Positions 47,785 to 60,319 are shown, counted from the stretch's first letter. The stretch is 64,000 nucleotides of DNA from Mycobacterium florentinum (GCF_010730355.1 NZ_AP022576.1:4030001-4094000), one strand, 5' to 3'. The notes: generated by a model from the sequence alone, not told the origin. A program made the numbers and translations.

Positions 47785-49006
47785 GCCGTGCCAATGCCCG
47801 GTGCAGCTGCAGGAAGGCGGTGTAGTTGGCGACGACCTCCACGCGCCCCGGCGGGCAGGAGGCGATGGCTGCCAGGGTGTCGTGCACCAGGGTGTGTTCG
47901 ACGCCCGCGTATCCCAGGCGTACCGCCAGGTCGGTGCCGCGTTCACCGGCGGCCACCACCGCCGTCTCTTCGAAGTGTTCGAAGCGCACATCCCACAGCC
48001 ACGACAGGTCCTCGCCGTCGGGCACCTGCCCGTTGACCGAGATGACCACCCCGGCCGCGTGCTTGTCGACCATCGACAGCGCTTCCTGCCAGCCGGCCGG
48101 GTTCTTTGCCAGCAGAATCCGCGCATCGCGCCCGCCGATGCGCACGGTCCGGTAGCGGCCCGCGACCTCGTCGACTCCCGAGACCGCCGCGACGGCCTGC
48201 GACGGATCGGCGCCGAGCGCGACGGCGGCCGCGACGGCCTGGGCGGCGTTGCCCCGATTCACCGCGCCGGGCAGCGCCAGCCGCATCGGCAGGGCCAGCC
48301 CCTCGGGCCCGTGCAACGTGTCGTCGTCGAACCACCACTGCGGGCTGGGCCGCTTGAAGTCGGCGCCGGTGCTGTACCAGTGGCCCTGGTCGCGGACGAT
48401 CACCTCGCCGCTGCGTGGACAGCTGACCGAGTCGTTCGCCCACGCGCCGCCGGCGGCCACCCACACCACGTTCGGGCTGTCGTAGGCGGCCGAGGTCATC
48501 AGGACGTCGTCGCAGTTGGCGACGATGACGGCGTTGGGGTGGCGGGCCAGGCCGGCCCGCAGCGTGCGTTCGATCACGTTGATCTCGCCGACCCGGTCGA
48601 GCTGGTCGCGGGACAGGTTGAGCAGCACCAGGACGCTGGGCTGCACGGCATCGGATACGTGCGGCACGTGCATCTCGTCGACTTCCAGGGCGGCGAGCCC
48701 AGCCCCGCGGTCGGCGGCCAGCGCGGCCACCAGGCCGGCGTCCATGTTGGCGCCTTCGGCGTTGGTGGCGACCGGGCCCAGCGTGCCCAAAGCCGCCGCC
48801 GTCATTCGGGTGGTGGTGGACTTGCCGTTGGTGCCGGTGACGATGACCGTGCGCCGTCCCGCGCCGAGCTGGCCCAGGACCGAGCGGTCCAGCGTCATCG
48901 CGACCAGTCCGCCGATCATCGCCCCGGCGCCGCGTCCGGTTATCCGCGATGCCCACCGCGCGCTCGCTCCCGCGGCGAGGGCCAGACGTGCCCGAGTGGT
49001 GACCAC
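47777..49006 (-). CDS. murT: Lipid II isoglutaminyl synthase, Mur-ligase subunit MurT
   Basis: 409 residues. Mur-ligase ATP loop VTGTNGKSTTTRMTAA near residue 56, LEVDEMHVPHVS and LLNLSRDQLDRVGE in the central domain, and a C-terminal DUF1727-type domain with FEHFEETAVVAAGERGTDLAVRLGYAG. The zinc-ribbon insert known from Gram-positive cocci is reduced here: only one Cys (SVSCPRSGEV) is left in that region. GTG 49006 has a -10 box TAAACT 6 nt upstream, so the mRNA is probably leaderless. Divergent from the dnaQ-like gene. Rv3712 homologue. Confidence 0.93.
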   Translation of the reverse strand: MVTTRARLALAAGASARWASRITGRGAGAMIGGLVAMTLDRSVLGQLGAGRRTVIVTGTNGKSTTTRMTAAALGTLGPVATNAEGANMDAGLVAALAADRGAGLAALEVDEMHVPHVSDAVQPSVLVLLNLSRDQLDRVGEINVIERTLRAGLARHPNAVIVANCDDVLMTSAAYDSPNVVWVAAGGAWANDSVSCPRSGEVIVRDQGHWYSTGADFKRPSPQWWFDDDTLHGPEGLALPMRLALPGAVNRGNAAQAVAAAVALGADPSQAVAAVSGVDEVAGRYRTVRIGGRDARILLAKNPAGWQEALSMVDKHAAGVVISVNGQVPDGEDLSWLWDVRFEHFEETAVVAAGERGTDLAVRLGYAGVEHTLVHDTLAAIASCPPGRVEVVANYTAFLQLHRALARHG

Positions 49007-49012
49007 CCGCGC

Positions 49013-49018
49013 AGTTTA
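49013..49018 (-). promoter_or_regulatory. -10 box of murT-gatD (probable leaderless promoter)
   Basis: The minus strand reads TAAACT, GCGCGG, then the GTG start of murT. Confidence 0.5.
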
Positions 49019-49119
49019 AAGGCGGTGGCGAGGGTGGCGCTTTTGCCGTCTGGAGTTAACTGCCGACACGGCCGCGCAGCGACGCGGTGATGTCGGTCCG
49101 ACGTGCGATTCTGTCGTTT

Positions 49120-50121
49120 ATGAGCCCCATAACTCCGACGCCCTGGGGCCGGCCGGCGAGCGATCCGGACGCGGGTTGGGCCGTCATCGACGTCGAGACC
49201 TCGGGTTTCCGGCCCGGTCAGGCCCGGATCATCAGCCTTGCGGTGCTCGGCCTGGACGCCGAGGGCCGCGTCGAGCAATCCGTCGTCAGCCTGCTCAACC
49301 CCGGAGTGGACCCCGGCCCCACCCATGTGCACGGGCTGACCACCGCCATGCTCGAGGATCAGCCGCAGTTCGGCGACATCATCGGTGACGTGATCCAGGT
49401 GCTGCGCGGCCGCACCCTGGTCGCGCACAACGTCGCGTTCGACTACGCCTTCCTGGCCGCGGAGGCCGAGCTCACCCGCACCGAGCTTCCCGTCGACAGC
49501 GTCATGTGCACGGTCGAGCTGGCCCGGCGACTCGATCTCGGCGTCGAGAACCTGCGGTTGGAGACCCTCGCCGCGCACTGGGGCGTGACCCAGGAGCGCC
49601 CGCACGACGCCTTCGACGACGCGATGGTGTTGACCGGCGTTCTCGCGTCCGCGCTCGATCGCGCTCGCGAACACGACATCTGGCTGCCGGTGCGTCCGGT
49701 CACCCGGCGCCGCTGGCCCAACGGCCGGGTCACCCACGACGAGCTGCGCCCGCTGAAGGCGCTGGCCTCCCGGATGGCCTGCCCGTATCTCAACCCCGGG
49801 CCGTACGTCCGCGGCCGGCCGCTGGTCCAGGGCATGCGGGTGGCGCTGGCCGCCGAGGTGCGGCGCACCCACGAGGAGCTCGTCGAGCGGATCCTGCACG
49901 CTGGGCTGGCCTACACCGATGTCGTCGACCGCGAGACGTCACTGGTGGTCTGCAACGCCGACGCCCCCGAACAGGGCAAGGGCTACCAGGCCCAGCAGCT
50001 CGGCGTGCCGGTGGTGTCCGACGCGCAGTTCATGGACGGCGTGGGCACCGTGATCGGCGGCACCAGCATGGAGGAGTTCGTCGACGCGACGAACGCCGAC
50101 GACCAGCTCGCGCTGTTCTGA
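49120..50121 (+). CDS. DnaQ-family 3'-5' exonuclease with C-terminal BRCT domain (Rv3711c homologue)
   Basis: 333 residues. Exonuclease motifs: Exo I VIDVETSG near residue 23, Exo II AHNVAFDYAFL and Exo III HDAFDDAMV (DEDDh type). The C-terminal 90 residues (GLAYTDVVDRETSLVVCN, then GVPVVSDAQFMDGV) look like a BRCT module. In M. tuberculosis the main proofreader is the DnaE1 PHP domain, so this exonuclease is likely an accessory repair enzyme. ATG 49120 is the start that agrees best with the family; ATG 49087 is possible. The gene converges on leuA. Confidence 0.88.
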   Translation: MSPITPTPWGRPASDPDAGWAVIDVETSGFRPGQARIISLAVLGLDAEGRVEQSVVSLLNPGVDPGPTHVHGLTTAMLEDQPQFGDIIGDVIQVLRGRTLVAHNVAFDYAFLAAEAELTRTELPVDSVMCTVELARRLDLGVENLRLETLAAHWGVTQERPHDAFDDAMVLTGVLASALDRAREHDIWLPVRPVTRRRWPNGRVTHDELRPLKALASRMACPYLNPGPYVRGRPLVQGMRVALAAEVRRTHEELVERILHAGLAYTDVVDRETSLVVCNADAPEQGKGYQAQQLGVPVVSDAQFMDGVGTVIGGTSMEEFVDATNADDQLALF

Positions 50122-50122
50122 G

Positions 50123-52091
<1,969 letters not shown>

Positions 52092-52134
52092 AACGAGACC
52101 AGAACCGCAGGCTGCGGCGCCCGTTGACCGTTGA

Positions 52135-53586
52135 TCAAAACGGCGGCGGTTCGTCCTCGGGCTCGGGTGGGGCGGGACCGGCGTAGCTCATACGCTCGGC
52201 CCGCCGGGTGGTGCGGGCGTGGTGATTCTGTCGGCGTTCGGTGGCGACTCGGGTGGCCCGGTCTTGGGCGCGGGTGCGCCGGCGTTTGGGCATCATCGCC
52301 GTGCGCTCGGCGCAGTAGTCGAGTGGGGGTTCTGCTTCGGCTGCTGGCAGGCCGCCGGTTGACCGGCACAGACTCGGAAACAGCAGCGCGCTGCCCGGGG
52401 TGGTGACGTGTGTGCGTCCGGAGGGTGAGGTCAGGATCAGGGTGCCGTCGGGTAGCTGTTGCTCGCGCCAGCCCCAGAACGTTTTCACCAAATGGTGAGT
52501 GCGGCAGTAGCACTTCAGGTTGGACGCATGCGTGGGCCCGCCGTCGGCGTAGGGGATGGTGTGGTCAAGGTCGCACTCGACGGCGGGCCGGTCGCAACCG
52601 GGCCAGCGGCAGGTCAAATCCCGGCAGCGGACAAAATCCGCCAGCGCCGTCGAGGGCAGATAACCCGGCTCGGGTGGGGCATCAGCAGGGTGCACCAGCG
52701 GCACTAGCTTGGCCGACTTGGCCAATTCGGCAACGAGCTCGGGTGTGATGAGCCCATCGGCGCCGACCTCGGATCCCGGTGCGCAGTCGTGGCCGTCGAT
52801 GCTGGCGTGCTCGGCGATCACATGAATCACCACCGGCGTTGCCGCGGGACGCTTTCCGGCCGCGCAATCGGGGCGAGCGCAGCGACAGGCCAGCCGGTCG
52901 GCGCCGGCCGCCAGCGCTCCCAGGGCATCGGCGCGTCGCTGCTCACGGCTGCGCGGATCGTGCTCGCACACCGTGGCCGCCAGCGCGGTGAGTCGCTTCT
53001 CAAGGGCGTGGGCATCCGGCGTGAACAGGCTGCCGTGGATCTCCGAGGTGCCGTCTCCGACATCGCCGATCCAGATCTCCCGACCGGCATGGCGCTCCTT
53101 GCGCCGGCGCACCGCATCCACGTCGGCCCCGGCCACGATGCGATCGACCGCGGTGCCCAGCCGGCCGCGCGTCATCGAGGGCCAAAGCGGCACTTTGACG
53201 GCCAGCTGGGCGTCGACCGCGGCCATCACTTCGGGGTCGGTGATCAGGTCGGTGCGATACACGATCGTCTGGAACGTCGCGTAGCTGATGTCGCCGGCGA
53301 TCAACGCGGCGCCGATGCGCGGCAACCGCATGCGCATGGCGCGCGAATAGTTCAGATAACTCGACGCCAGCGCCTGACTGATCTGCAAGGCCGCGGCGAC
53401 CTCCGCGCAGATGGCGTCCCAGGTGTCACCGACCCACGTCTCGCGTTCCCCGCACTCGCGCAGCCGCAGCACGTCGAGTTCGCCGATCGCCGCCAGCCGG
53501 GCACCGGCCGCCCGGTTCTCCGCACGCGCAGCCGCGCAGACCCGATCAACGATGGAAGAGGCTGCATCGGCGGCGCGATCGAACAT
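52135..53586 (-). CDS. 13E12-repeat family HNH endonuclease (DUF222)
   Basis: 483 residues. A helical DUF222 region (about 1-300) precedes an HNH domain: CRWPGCDRPAVECDLDH, ADGGPTHASNL and CYCRTHH carry the zinc Cys and the His-Asn-His set. The tail is very basic (KRRRTRAQDRATR) and ends in a Pro/Glu stretch. ATG 53586 is chosen because a -10 box TATACT lies exactly 7 nt upstream. The family is repeated across mycobacterial genomes, sometimes with mobile elements, and its physiological target is unknown. It is accessory between leuA and ask and divergent from ask. Confidence 0.88.
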   Translation of the reverse strand: MFDRAADAASSIVDRVCAAARAENRAAGARLAAIGELDVLRLRECGERETWVGDTWDAICAEVAAALQISQALASSYLNYSRAMRMRLPRIGAALIAGDISYATFQTIVYRTDLITDPEVMAAVDAQLAVKVPLWPSMTRGRLGTAVDRIVAGADVDAVRRRKERHAGREIWIGDVGDGTSEIHGSLFTPDAHALEKRLTALAATVCEHDPRSREQRRADALGALAAGADRLACRCARPDCAAGKRPAATPVVIHVIAEHASIDGHDCAPGSEVGADGLITPELVAELAKSAKLVPLVHPADAPPEPGYLPSTALADFVRCRDLTCRWPGCDRPAVECDLDHTIPYADGGPTHASNLKCYCRTHHLVKTFWGWREQQLPDGTLILTSPSGRTHVTTPGSALLFPSLCRSTGGLPAAEAEPPLDYCAERTAMMPKRRRTRAQDRATRVATERRQNHHARTTRRAERMSYAGPAPPEPEDEPPPF

Positions 53587-53593
53587 ACGTTCG

Positions 53594-53599
53594 AGTATA
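53594..53599 (-). promoter_or_regulatory. -10 box of the 13E12 gene (probable leaderless promoter)
   Basis: The minus strand reads TATACT, CGAACGT, ATG. Near-consensus box and 7-nt spacing. Confidence 0.55.
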
Positions 53600-53786
53600 C
53601 CAGGGTTCTGCCGACCGCGTTGACTCATCTGAAATGCGCGCGAACGTCCAGCGGAAGGGGTTGACCTTGGCCGAACACGACAAGGCGGCCACCCAACGCC
53701 AGATCCAAGCCCTGACCACCCGGCCGCACACCATCACTCTTGAACGAGGCAACAGGCTGACGTGAAAATCACGATGCGCCGCCCCG

Positions 53787-53792
53787 TATTCT
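53787..53792 (+). promoter_or_regulatory. Probable -10 box of ask-asd
   Basis: TATTCT at 53787-53792 with a start site expected near 53799, leaving a short leader that carries the ribosome site GGGGAAGAG before the ask GTG. The -35 is weak. Confidence 0.4.
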
Positions 53793-53829
53793 GTTGTGGA
53801 CTTGTACCCGAGTTGGGGAAGAGAAAACA

Positions 53830-55095
53830 GTGGCGCTCGTCGTACAAAAGTACGGCGGATCCTCGGTGGCCGACGCCGACCGGATCCGTCGGGTCGCGGA
53901 ACGCATCGTCGAGACCAAAAAGCAGGGCAATGACGTCGTCGTCGTGGTCTCGGCGATGGGTGACACCACCGATGACCTGCTGGATCTGGCCCAACAGGTG
54001 TGCCCCGTGCCGCCTGCCCGCGAACTGGACATGCTGCTGACGGCCGGTGAACGCATCTCCAACGCGCTGGTGGCCATGGCCGTCGAATCGCTGGGCGCCC
54101 GCGCCCGCTCGTTCACCGGCTCGCAGGCCGGCGTGATCACCACCGGTACGCACGGCAACGCGAAGATCATCGACGTCACGCCGACCCGGTTGCAGTCCGC
54201 GCTCGCCGAAGGCGACGTGGTGTTGGTCGCGGGCTTCCAGGGCGTCAGCCAGGACAGCCGCGATGTCACCACGCTGGGCCGCGGCGGCTCCGACACCACC
54301 GCCGTCGCGCTGGCCGCGGCGCTGGGCGCCGACGTCTGCGAGATCTACACCGACGTGGACGGCATCTTCAGCGCGGACCCGCGAATCGTGCCCAATGCCC
54401 GCAAGCTCGACGCCGTGACCTTCGAGGAAATGCTTGAAATGGCCGCGTGCGGCGCCAAGGTGCTAATGCTGCGCTGCGTGGAATACGCCCGTCGCTACAA
54501 CCTTCCGGTGCACGTCCGGTCCTCTTATTCGGACAAGCTCGGCACCGTCGTTGTCGGATCGATCAAGGACATAGAAATGGAAAGCCCCCTTCTGACCGGA
54601 GTCGCGCACGACCGTAGCGAGGCAAAGGTGACCGTCGTCGGGATCCCGGACATCCCGGGGTATGCGGCCCGGGTCTTCCGCGCGGTCGCCGAGGCCGACG
54701 TGAACATCGACATGGTGTTGCAGAACGTGTCCAAGGTCGAGGACGGCAAGACCGACATCACGTTCACCTGCTCGCGTGACAGCGGGCCCACCGCGGTGGC
54801 CAAGCTGGACTCCCTCAAGGACGAGATCGGCTTCACCCAGCTGCTCTACGACGACCACATTGGCAAGGTGTCGCTGATCGGCGCGGGTATGCGCAGCCAT
54901 CCCGGGGTTACCGCGACCTTCTGTGAAGCACTGGCCGAGGTGGGCGTCAACATCGAACTGATCTCCACCTCCGAGATCCGGATCTCGGTGCTGTGCCGCG
55001 ACACCGAACTAGATAAGGCCGTCGTGGCGTTGCACGAGGCGTTCGGCCTCGGCGGCGAGGAAGAGGCCACGGTGTATGCGGGGACGGGTCGATAG
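53830..55095 (+). CDS. ask: Aspartokinase
   Basis: 421 residues. Kinase domain: [12 protein letters not shown] at the start, ERISNALVA, and [19 protein letters not shown]; two ACT domains follow from about residue 260 ([20 protein letters not shown] and [20 protein letters not shown]). Phosphorylates aspartate, the first step to lysine, diaminopimelate, methionine and threonine; the family is feedback-inhibited through the ACT domains. GTG 53830 follows GGGGAAGAG. The stop abuts the asd ATG with no gap. Rv3709c homologue. Confidence 0.96.
   Translation: MALVVQKYGGSSVADADRIRRVAERIVETKKQGNDVVVVVSAMGDTTDDLLDLAQQVCPVPPARELDMLLTAGERISNALVAMAVESLGARARSFTGSQAGVITTGTHGNAKIIDVTPTRLQSALAEGDVVLVAGFQGVSQDSRDVTTLGRGGSDTTAVALAAALGADVCEIYTDVDGIFSADPRIVPNARKLDAVTFEEMLEMAACGAKVLMLRCVEYARRYNLPVHVRSSYSDKLGTVVVGSIKDIEMESPLLTGVAHDRSEAKVTVVGIPDIPGYAARVFRAVAEADVNIDMVLQNVSKVEDGKTDITFTCSRDSGPTAVAKLDSLKDEIGFTQLLYDDHIGKVSLIGAGMRSHPGVTATFCEALAEVGVNIELISTSEIRISVLCRDTELDKAVVALHEAFGLGGEEEATVYAGTGR
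54577..55095 (+). CDS. Aspartokinase beta subunit from an internal start
   Basis: An in-frame ATG at 54577, preceded by AAGGA 9 nt upstream, would give a 172-residue protein consisting of the two ACT domains. Mycobacterial and corynebacterial ask genes are known to encode overlapping alpha and beta subunits forming an alpha2beta2 enzyme, with the beta subunit starting just before the TGVA.D.SEAKV segment, as here ([18 protein letters not shown]). Confidence 0.65.
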   Translation: MESPLLTGVAHDRSEAKVTVVGIPDIPGYAARVFRAVAEADVNIDMVLQNVSKVEDGKTDITFTCSRDSGPTAVAKLDSLKDEIGFTQLLYDDHIGKVSLIGAGMRSHPGVTATFCEALAEVGVNIELISTSEIRISVLCRDTELDKAVVALHEAFGLGGEEEATVYAGTGR

Positions 55096-56130
<1,035 letters not shown>

Positions 56131-56137
56131 TCCGCGC

Positions 56138-57268
56138 GTGAGCGGCGCGCGGGCCCCGTTGTTCATCTTGCTTTGTCTGTTTGTGCCGCAATGCCTTTCG
56201 CCAGCCCGTGCCGATCCGCCGGCGCCCGTCCCGCAGCCGATTGTGCAGCCATTGGCGCCGGGTCAGGTGCTGCGGATCGGCCCAACGGCCGGAACCGGCA
56301 CTCCCACAGGGGATTACGGCATCGGTGCCACCGACCTGTGTGAGTTTCTGGAATTCCCCACCGAACTGTTGCAAGTCTGCGGCGACAGCTTCGCCGGCCA
56401 AGGCGTGGGTTTCGGCGGTTGGTATTCGCCGGTCGCGCTGCATGTCGACACCGCGTCGGTGGACGATCCGGCCGGGGTGCGCTACACCGGCGTGACCGGG
56501 ATCGGCAAGCCGCTGCTGGCCGATCCGACGCCCGCGGGGGATTCGCAGCTGCCCGCCGGCGTGGTGCAGATCAATCGGCGCGCCTACCTGATGGTGGCCA
56601 CGACCAAGGACCTGAAGCCGCAGAGCACGCGGCTGGTGGCGGCCGAACCGGCGCGCGCGGGTTGGCAGACCGTGCCCGGGTCGAAGCGGGACGCCGCGTA
56701 TCAGGGCGGCTCGCAGACGCAGATCAGCGGGTACTACGACCCGATCCCCGCCCCCGATTCGCCGACCGGCTGGGTGTACATCGTGGCCAACAGCTTCACC
56801 CGCAGCCAGCCGGTGGTGCTGTATCGTGTTGCGCCGCAAAATTTTACGGATCGTTCGCGGTGGCAGGGCTGGGCGGCCGGACCCGGGGGTGGCTGGAACA
56901 AGCCGCCGACGCCGTTGTGGCCCGACCAGGTCGGGGAGATGTGCGTGCGGCAGATCGACGGCAAGACCGTGCTGTCCTATTTCAATGCCAGCACCGGCAA
57001 CATGGAGGTCCGGGTGGCCAACGACCCGACGTCGCTGGGCGCGGCGCCGGTGACGACCGTGGTGCAGCACGACGAATGGCCCGAGCCGGCGGAAAGCCTG
57101 CCGCCCCCGTATGACAACCGGCTCGCCCAACCGTACGGCGGCTACATCTCACCCGGTTCGACGCTCGACGAATTGCGAATCTTCGTGAGCCAGTGGGACA
57201 CTCGCGCGCGGGTGTCCGCGCCGTACCGGGTGATTCAGTTCGCCGTCAACCCCTTCAAGCCGGACTAG
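56138..57268 (+). CDS. Exported DUF4185-type protein (Rv3707c homologue)
   Basis: 376 residues. A signal peptide (APLFILLCLFVPQCLSPARA) precedes a mature domain rich in Gly, Trp and Tyr with repeated strand patterns (GDSFAGQGVGFGGWYSPVA, INRRAYLMVATT, DELRIFVSQWD), which suggests a beta-propeller-like exported enzyme or binding protein. GTG 56138 lies 8 nt after the asd stop and leaves a standard signal peptide; no strong ribosome site is visible, so it may be coupled to asd. Function unknown. Converges on the PPE gene. Confidence 0.75.
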   Translation: MSGARAPLFILLCLFVPQCLSPARADPPAPVPQPIVQPLAPGQVLRIGPTAGTGTPTGDYGIGATDLCEFLEFPTELLQVCGDSFAGQGVGFGGWYSPVALHVDTASVDDPAGVRYTGVTGIGKPLLADPTPAGDSQLPAGVVQINRRAYLMVATTKDLKPQSTRLVAAEPARAGWQTVPGSKRDAAYQGGSQTQISGYYDPIPAPDSPTGWVYIVANSFTRSQPVVLYRVAPQNFTDRSRWQGWAAGPGGGWNKPPTPLWPDQVGEMCVRQIDGKTVLSYFNASTGNMEVRVANDPTSLGAAPVTTVVQHDEWPEPAESLPPPYDNRLAQPYGGYISPGSTLDELRIFVSQWDTRARVSAPYRVIQFAVNPFKPD

Positions 57269-57272
57269 CCGC

Positions 57273-58541
57273 TCAGCCCGCTTCCGCCAGGCCTGCGGCG
57301 AGGTCGGCACCGTCGATGCCCGGGCCCCATTCCATCAGCGCGCCGACGTCGAACTGGGGTTGGATGCCCGCGGTGCCGGCCAGGCCGGGCGACGCCGCCG
57401 TCGGTGCTGCCGCGGACGCCGCCACCAAACCTCCAGAGGGCGTTGCGATGGGCGTGACCGGGGTAACGATAGTAACGGTGCCGATCACATTGGTGATGGA
57501 GGCCTCGCCGGGGCCGACGGTACCGGTGACGGCGTTGGCAAGGGTGCTGACCCAACCAAACCCCACTGCCGGGTCGCCCGTGGCGGAGACCGAGCCGCTA
57601 GCGATACTGCCCTGGATGAATTCCCCGGCGGCCGGGGTGAGTTCGATCGGGTTGGCGCCAGCCGTGATGGTCTGGCCGGGTAGGTAGACGACGGAGCCCG
57701 CATACGCATTACCACTACTGAATTGGTCGAGAGTAAAGCTGCTGCCGGCATGGACGACGATGGACGAATAGGTCCCCACCATCGCGCCGGAAGACTGGGG
57801 TACTTCAATGCTTCCACTGTTGACCCAGGCCACTGAGCCGGGTCCGACGGTGACGTTGGTCCCGGCCGGCACCGTGACGGTGTCGCCCGGCGGGAGATTG
57901 GTCGAGGTGAGCTGCGCGGCGTTGTTCGTGGCGAGCTGGACCGCGGATTGGGTGCGGGCGCTGGTGGCGTCGGCGGCCGAGCGCGCGACGGCCGTGGCTT
58001 GGTCTGCTTGGCCGTCGGGGTTGGTGGTCTGTGGGGGTTCGTCGAAAGGTTCCAGGGCGCTTACGGTTTCGGTGGTGGCGGCGTAGCCGTACATGGCGGC
58101 GGCGTCTTGGACCCACATCTCCATGTACTGGGCTTCGGTGGCCGCGATCGCCGGGGTGTTCTGCCCGAAGAAGTTCGTAGCCACCAGCACCATCAACTGT
58201 GCCCGGTTGGCGGCGATGACCGGCGGGGGCACGGTCATCGCATACGCCGCCTCGTAGGCGGCCGCGGCCGAATAGGCTTGCGCGGCAGTCCGTGCGGCTT
58301 GGGCGGCGCTGGCCTGCAGCCAGGCCACCTGCCGGGTGCCCGCGGCAGCCATCCGCGCCGCCGACGGTCCCAACCACCGGCCGGTCAACCCCGCGATCTC
58401 CGCGGAGCAGCCGGCCGCGGCGGCCTCCAGTTGGGCGGCCACCGCGTCCCAGCTGGCCGCGGCCGCCAGCATGGGCCCCGACCCCGGCCCGGTGTACATC
58501 AATCCCGAGTTGACTTCCGGCGGCAGCAAGGCGAAGTCCAT
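57273..58541 (-). CDS. PPE family protein with a beta-rich C-terminal region
   Basis: 422 residues. The N-terminal PPE domain (about 1-175) has [52 protein letters not shown] and AAAMYGYA. The rest is not the SVP or MPTR type: from about residue 215 it is Thr/Val/Gly/Ser-rich with strand-like segments such as [20 protein letters not shown] and [13 protein letters not shown], resembling extracellular beta-helix or adhesin-like sequence. PPE proteins are exported by type VII systems, usually with a PE partner; no PE gene is adjacent. ATG 58541 starts at the usual MDF. No gene at this position in M. tuberculosis. Confidence 0.85.
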   Translation of the reverse strand: MDFALLPPEVNSGLMYTGPGSGPMLAAAASWDAVAAQLEAAAAGCSAEIAGLTGRWLGPSAARMAAAGTRQVAWLQASAAQAARTAAQAYSAAAAYEAAYAMTVPPPVIAANRAQLMVLVATNFFGQNTPAIAATEAQYMEMWVQDAAAMYGYAATTETVSALEPFDEPPQTTNPDGQADQATAVARSAADATSARTQSAVQLATNNAAQLTSTNLPPGDTVTVPAGTNVTVGPGSVAWVNSGSIEVPQSSGAMVGTYSSIVVHAGSSFTLDQFSSGNAYAGSVVYLPGQTITAGANPIELTPAAGEFIQGSIASGSVSATGDPAVGFGWVSTLANAVTGTVGPGEASITNVIGTVTIVTPVTPIATPSGGLVAASAAAPTAASPGLAGTAGIQPQFDVGALMEWGPGIDGADLAAGLAEAG

Positions 58542-58909
58542 GTCCAACCCATTTCCTGAGTCAAGCGCGGCGATTTGCTCGGCGCATTTACTTTTGTGCC
58601 CAATAGGGTCTGGCATTGTCAAGTGGTCAGTGCAACATCGTTAGGCGGCTTGGTCGAGGAGGGTGGCTAGGCGTGGGGCCGTGGATTCCGCCAAAGTGTG
58701 CTGCGCAGGACCCTTCTGGATAGCCCCCAAGCGCGCCAAACAAGTGTTTCTTTGAGCCGCGGTCCAGTTACCGCACCCGACGCCGCCCGCGGCGCTGGCT
58801 GGAAAATTCTCGTGAGATCTGCGGGCTTCTATCTCCTATGCAGTAATACAGCGGTGGGGCCATGGTGGCCGCCAACGTGATTTGCCGTCCGCTAGGAGGT
58901 TGTGCAGCA
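58542..58909. other. Intergenic region between two divergent PPE genes
   Basis: 368 nt without a supportable gene. On the minus strand a frame ending PRLATLLDQAA-stop (about 58641-58676) next to TGTTGCACTGACCACTTGAC has the look of a transposase end, but it is too short to assign. An AGGAGG ribosome site at 58894-58899 serves the broken PPE gene. Confidence 0.4.
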
Positions 58910-59750
58910 ATGGATTTCGTAACATTTCCACCGGAATTCAACTCCGGACGGTTGTACTCCGGCCCCGGGCCAAGCTCGCTGCTGGCTGCCGCGGCGGCCT
59001 GGCAGGGTCTGGCCGTTGAGTTGCACATGGCGGCAGCGGGCTACCGATCGGTGATCGCTGGGCTAATCTCCGGCCCCTGGCAGGGCCTCGCATCGGCATC
59101 GACGGCGGCTGCTCCCTACGTGGCGTGGATGAGCTCCACCGCCGCGCAGACCAAGGCGGCGGCCGCCGCGTATGAGGTGGCGTTCGCGGCGGTGGTGCCC
59201 CCGCCGGTGATCGCCGCCGACCGAAACCCACTATGCCGAGACGTGGGCTCAGGACGCCGCGGCGATGTACGGCTACGCCGCGCTGTCGGCATCCGCGACA
59301 ACGCTGACCCCGTTCACTTCGTCCCCGGAGAGCACCCGCCCCGACGGGTCGAATGACCAAGCTGCCGCGCTCGCGCAGGCCACCGGCACATCGGCCGCGA
59401 CCGATACCCAGACGGCGACGCTGGTGCTGCCGACCACCAGCCTGGGTGCCGTCCCGGAAGTCTTCGCCGGCGGTCCGGCAGGCGTGTTCGGCGAGATGAC
59501 CCTGGCAAGCATGGCCGGCCAGGCGATCAACGGCACCGTGAGCCCGGCTCGCCGGGAACGCATCGGGGCGACCGCCCGCGCCCACCCCGCGCCCTCACCG
59601 ACCGCGGGAGGCCATCTGACCGGTATCGCCGCGGAGATGCGTGAATTCGCCGAACTGCTAGGCAAACTAGGAGAGCTGCGCGACGCGGGCCTGCTGACCG
59701 ACGAGGAGTTCAACGAGCAGAAGCAACGCCTTCTCGGCGGACTCTGCTGA
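58910..59750 (+). pseudogene. PPE-SHOCT gene broken by an internal deletion and frameshift
   Basis: ATG 58910 follows AGGAGG. The first frame reads a normal PPE start ([20 protein letters not shown]) to [11 protein letters not shown], then shifts near 59225. The next frame resumes with [18 protein letters not shown] and continues to the stop at 59750. The segment ATN(F/I)[12 protein letters not shown], present in intact PPE proteins including the neighbour, is missing: about 23 codons plus an out-of-frame remainder. The C-terminal end ([21 protein letters not shown], then [12 protein letters not shown]) is a SHOCT domain. The intact gene would have been a PPE protein with a SHOCT tail. From the MYG ATG near 59265 the remaining frame is open, but it lacks the PPE fold. 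Confidence 0.8.
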
Positions 59751-59870
59751 CCTGGGTGGCCTGCTCAGCAGGCGCGCTGTTTCACCAGGTGACCAGGGGT
59801 TTTGCGCTCACAGCTGCTACATAAGTAGCGCATAGCCATAACTTGTGTTTACCCCCGCATCATTTGTCTC

Positions 59871-60245
59871 ATGAGTGAAACATCTGAAACCCCAACTGTG
59901 CGGTCCTCGACCGCGACTGCGCCGGCAGAGCCGGTGGCCTACCGGACCCCCAAGGTCTTCCAAGCGGCGGCCTATGTCGCCATCGCCGCCGGGACCGTGT
60001 TCATCATCGCGGTCATCTTCTTCACCGGCTTCATGCTCGGCAAGTCGACCGGGCACCACGGCCACCACGGCCACCACCACAAGCACCACGCGATGGTGCA
60101 TCCCCACCGATTCGGTGGCCCGGGCGGACCGGGTGGTCCGGGTTGGCCCGGGGGGAACCAGCCGGGTGCGCCCGCGTCGGTGGCGCCCGCCGCGCCGGGG
60201 CCCGGCCAGGTTCCGTCGTCGGTCGCTCCGTCTCGCACGCCGTAG
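59871..60245 (+). CDS. Small His/Gly/Pro-rich single-pass membrane protein (Rv3706c/Rv3705A type)
   Basis: 124 residues. Thr/Ala/Pro-rich N-terminus (1-27), one transmembrane helix (about 30-55), then a His cluster (HHGHHGHHHKHH) and a Gly/Pro-rich outer segment. The His cluster could bind metal, which is only an inference. Paralogue of the gene 213 nt downstream: same MSET(S)E start, same VF/VY-AAA membrane entry, same GGPGGPGG tail. Function unknown. Confidence 0.75.
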   Translation: MSETSETPTVRSSTATAPAEPVAYRTPKVFQAAAYVAIAAGTVFIIAVIFFTGFMLGKSTGHHGHHGHHHKHHAMVHPHRFGGPGGPGGPGWPGGNQPGAPASVAPAAPGPGQVPSSVAPSRTP

Positions 60246-60319
60246 CCGACAGACCTCAACCGTTCAGATGCTCACGGAGTAATAGGAGGACTCCGGGGGG
60301 CCGTTAATTTCACACGCGA

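Noticed and set aside
53634..53765. 43-residue plus-strand frame (MRANVQRKGLTLAEHDKAAT...) between the 13E12 gene and ask
   Set aside because: No ribosome site, no leaderless -10 spacing and no recognisable family; it also overlaps the probable ask promoter region.
58617..58690. Possible transposase C-terminus (minus strand PRLATLLDQAA-stop) next to an IS-like end
   Set aside because: Only about a dozen residues and no matching inverted repeat found in the window; reported only as a remark on the intergenic region.
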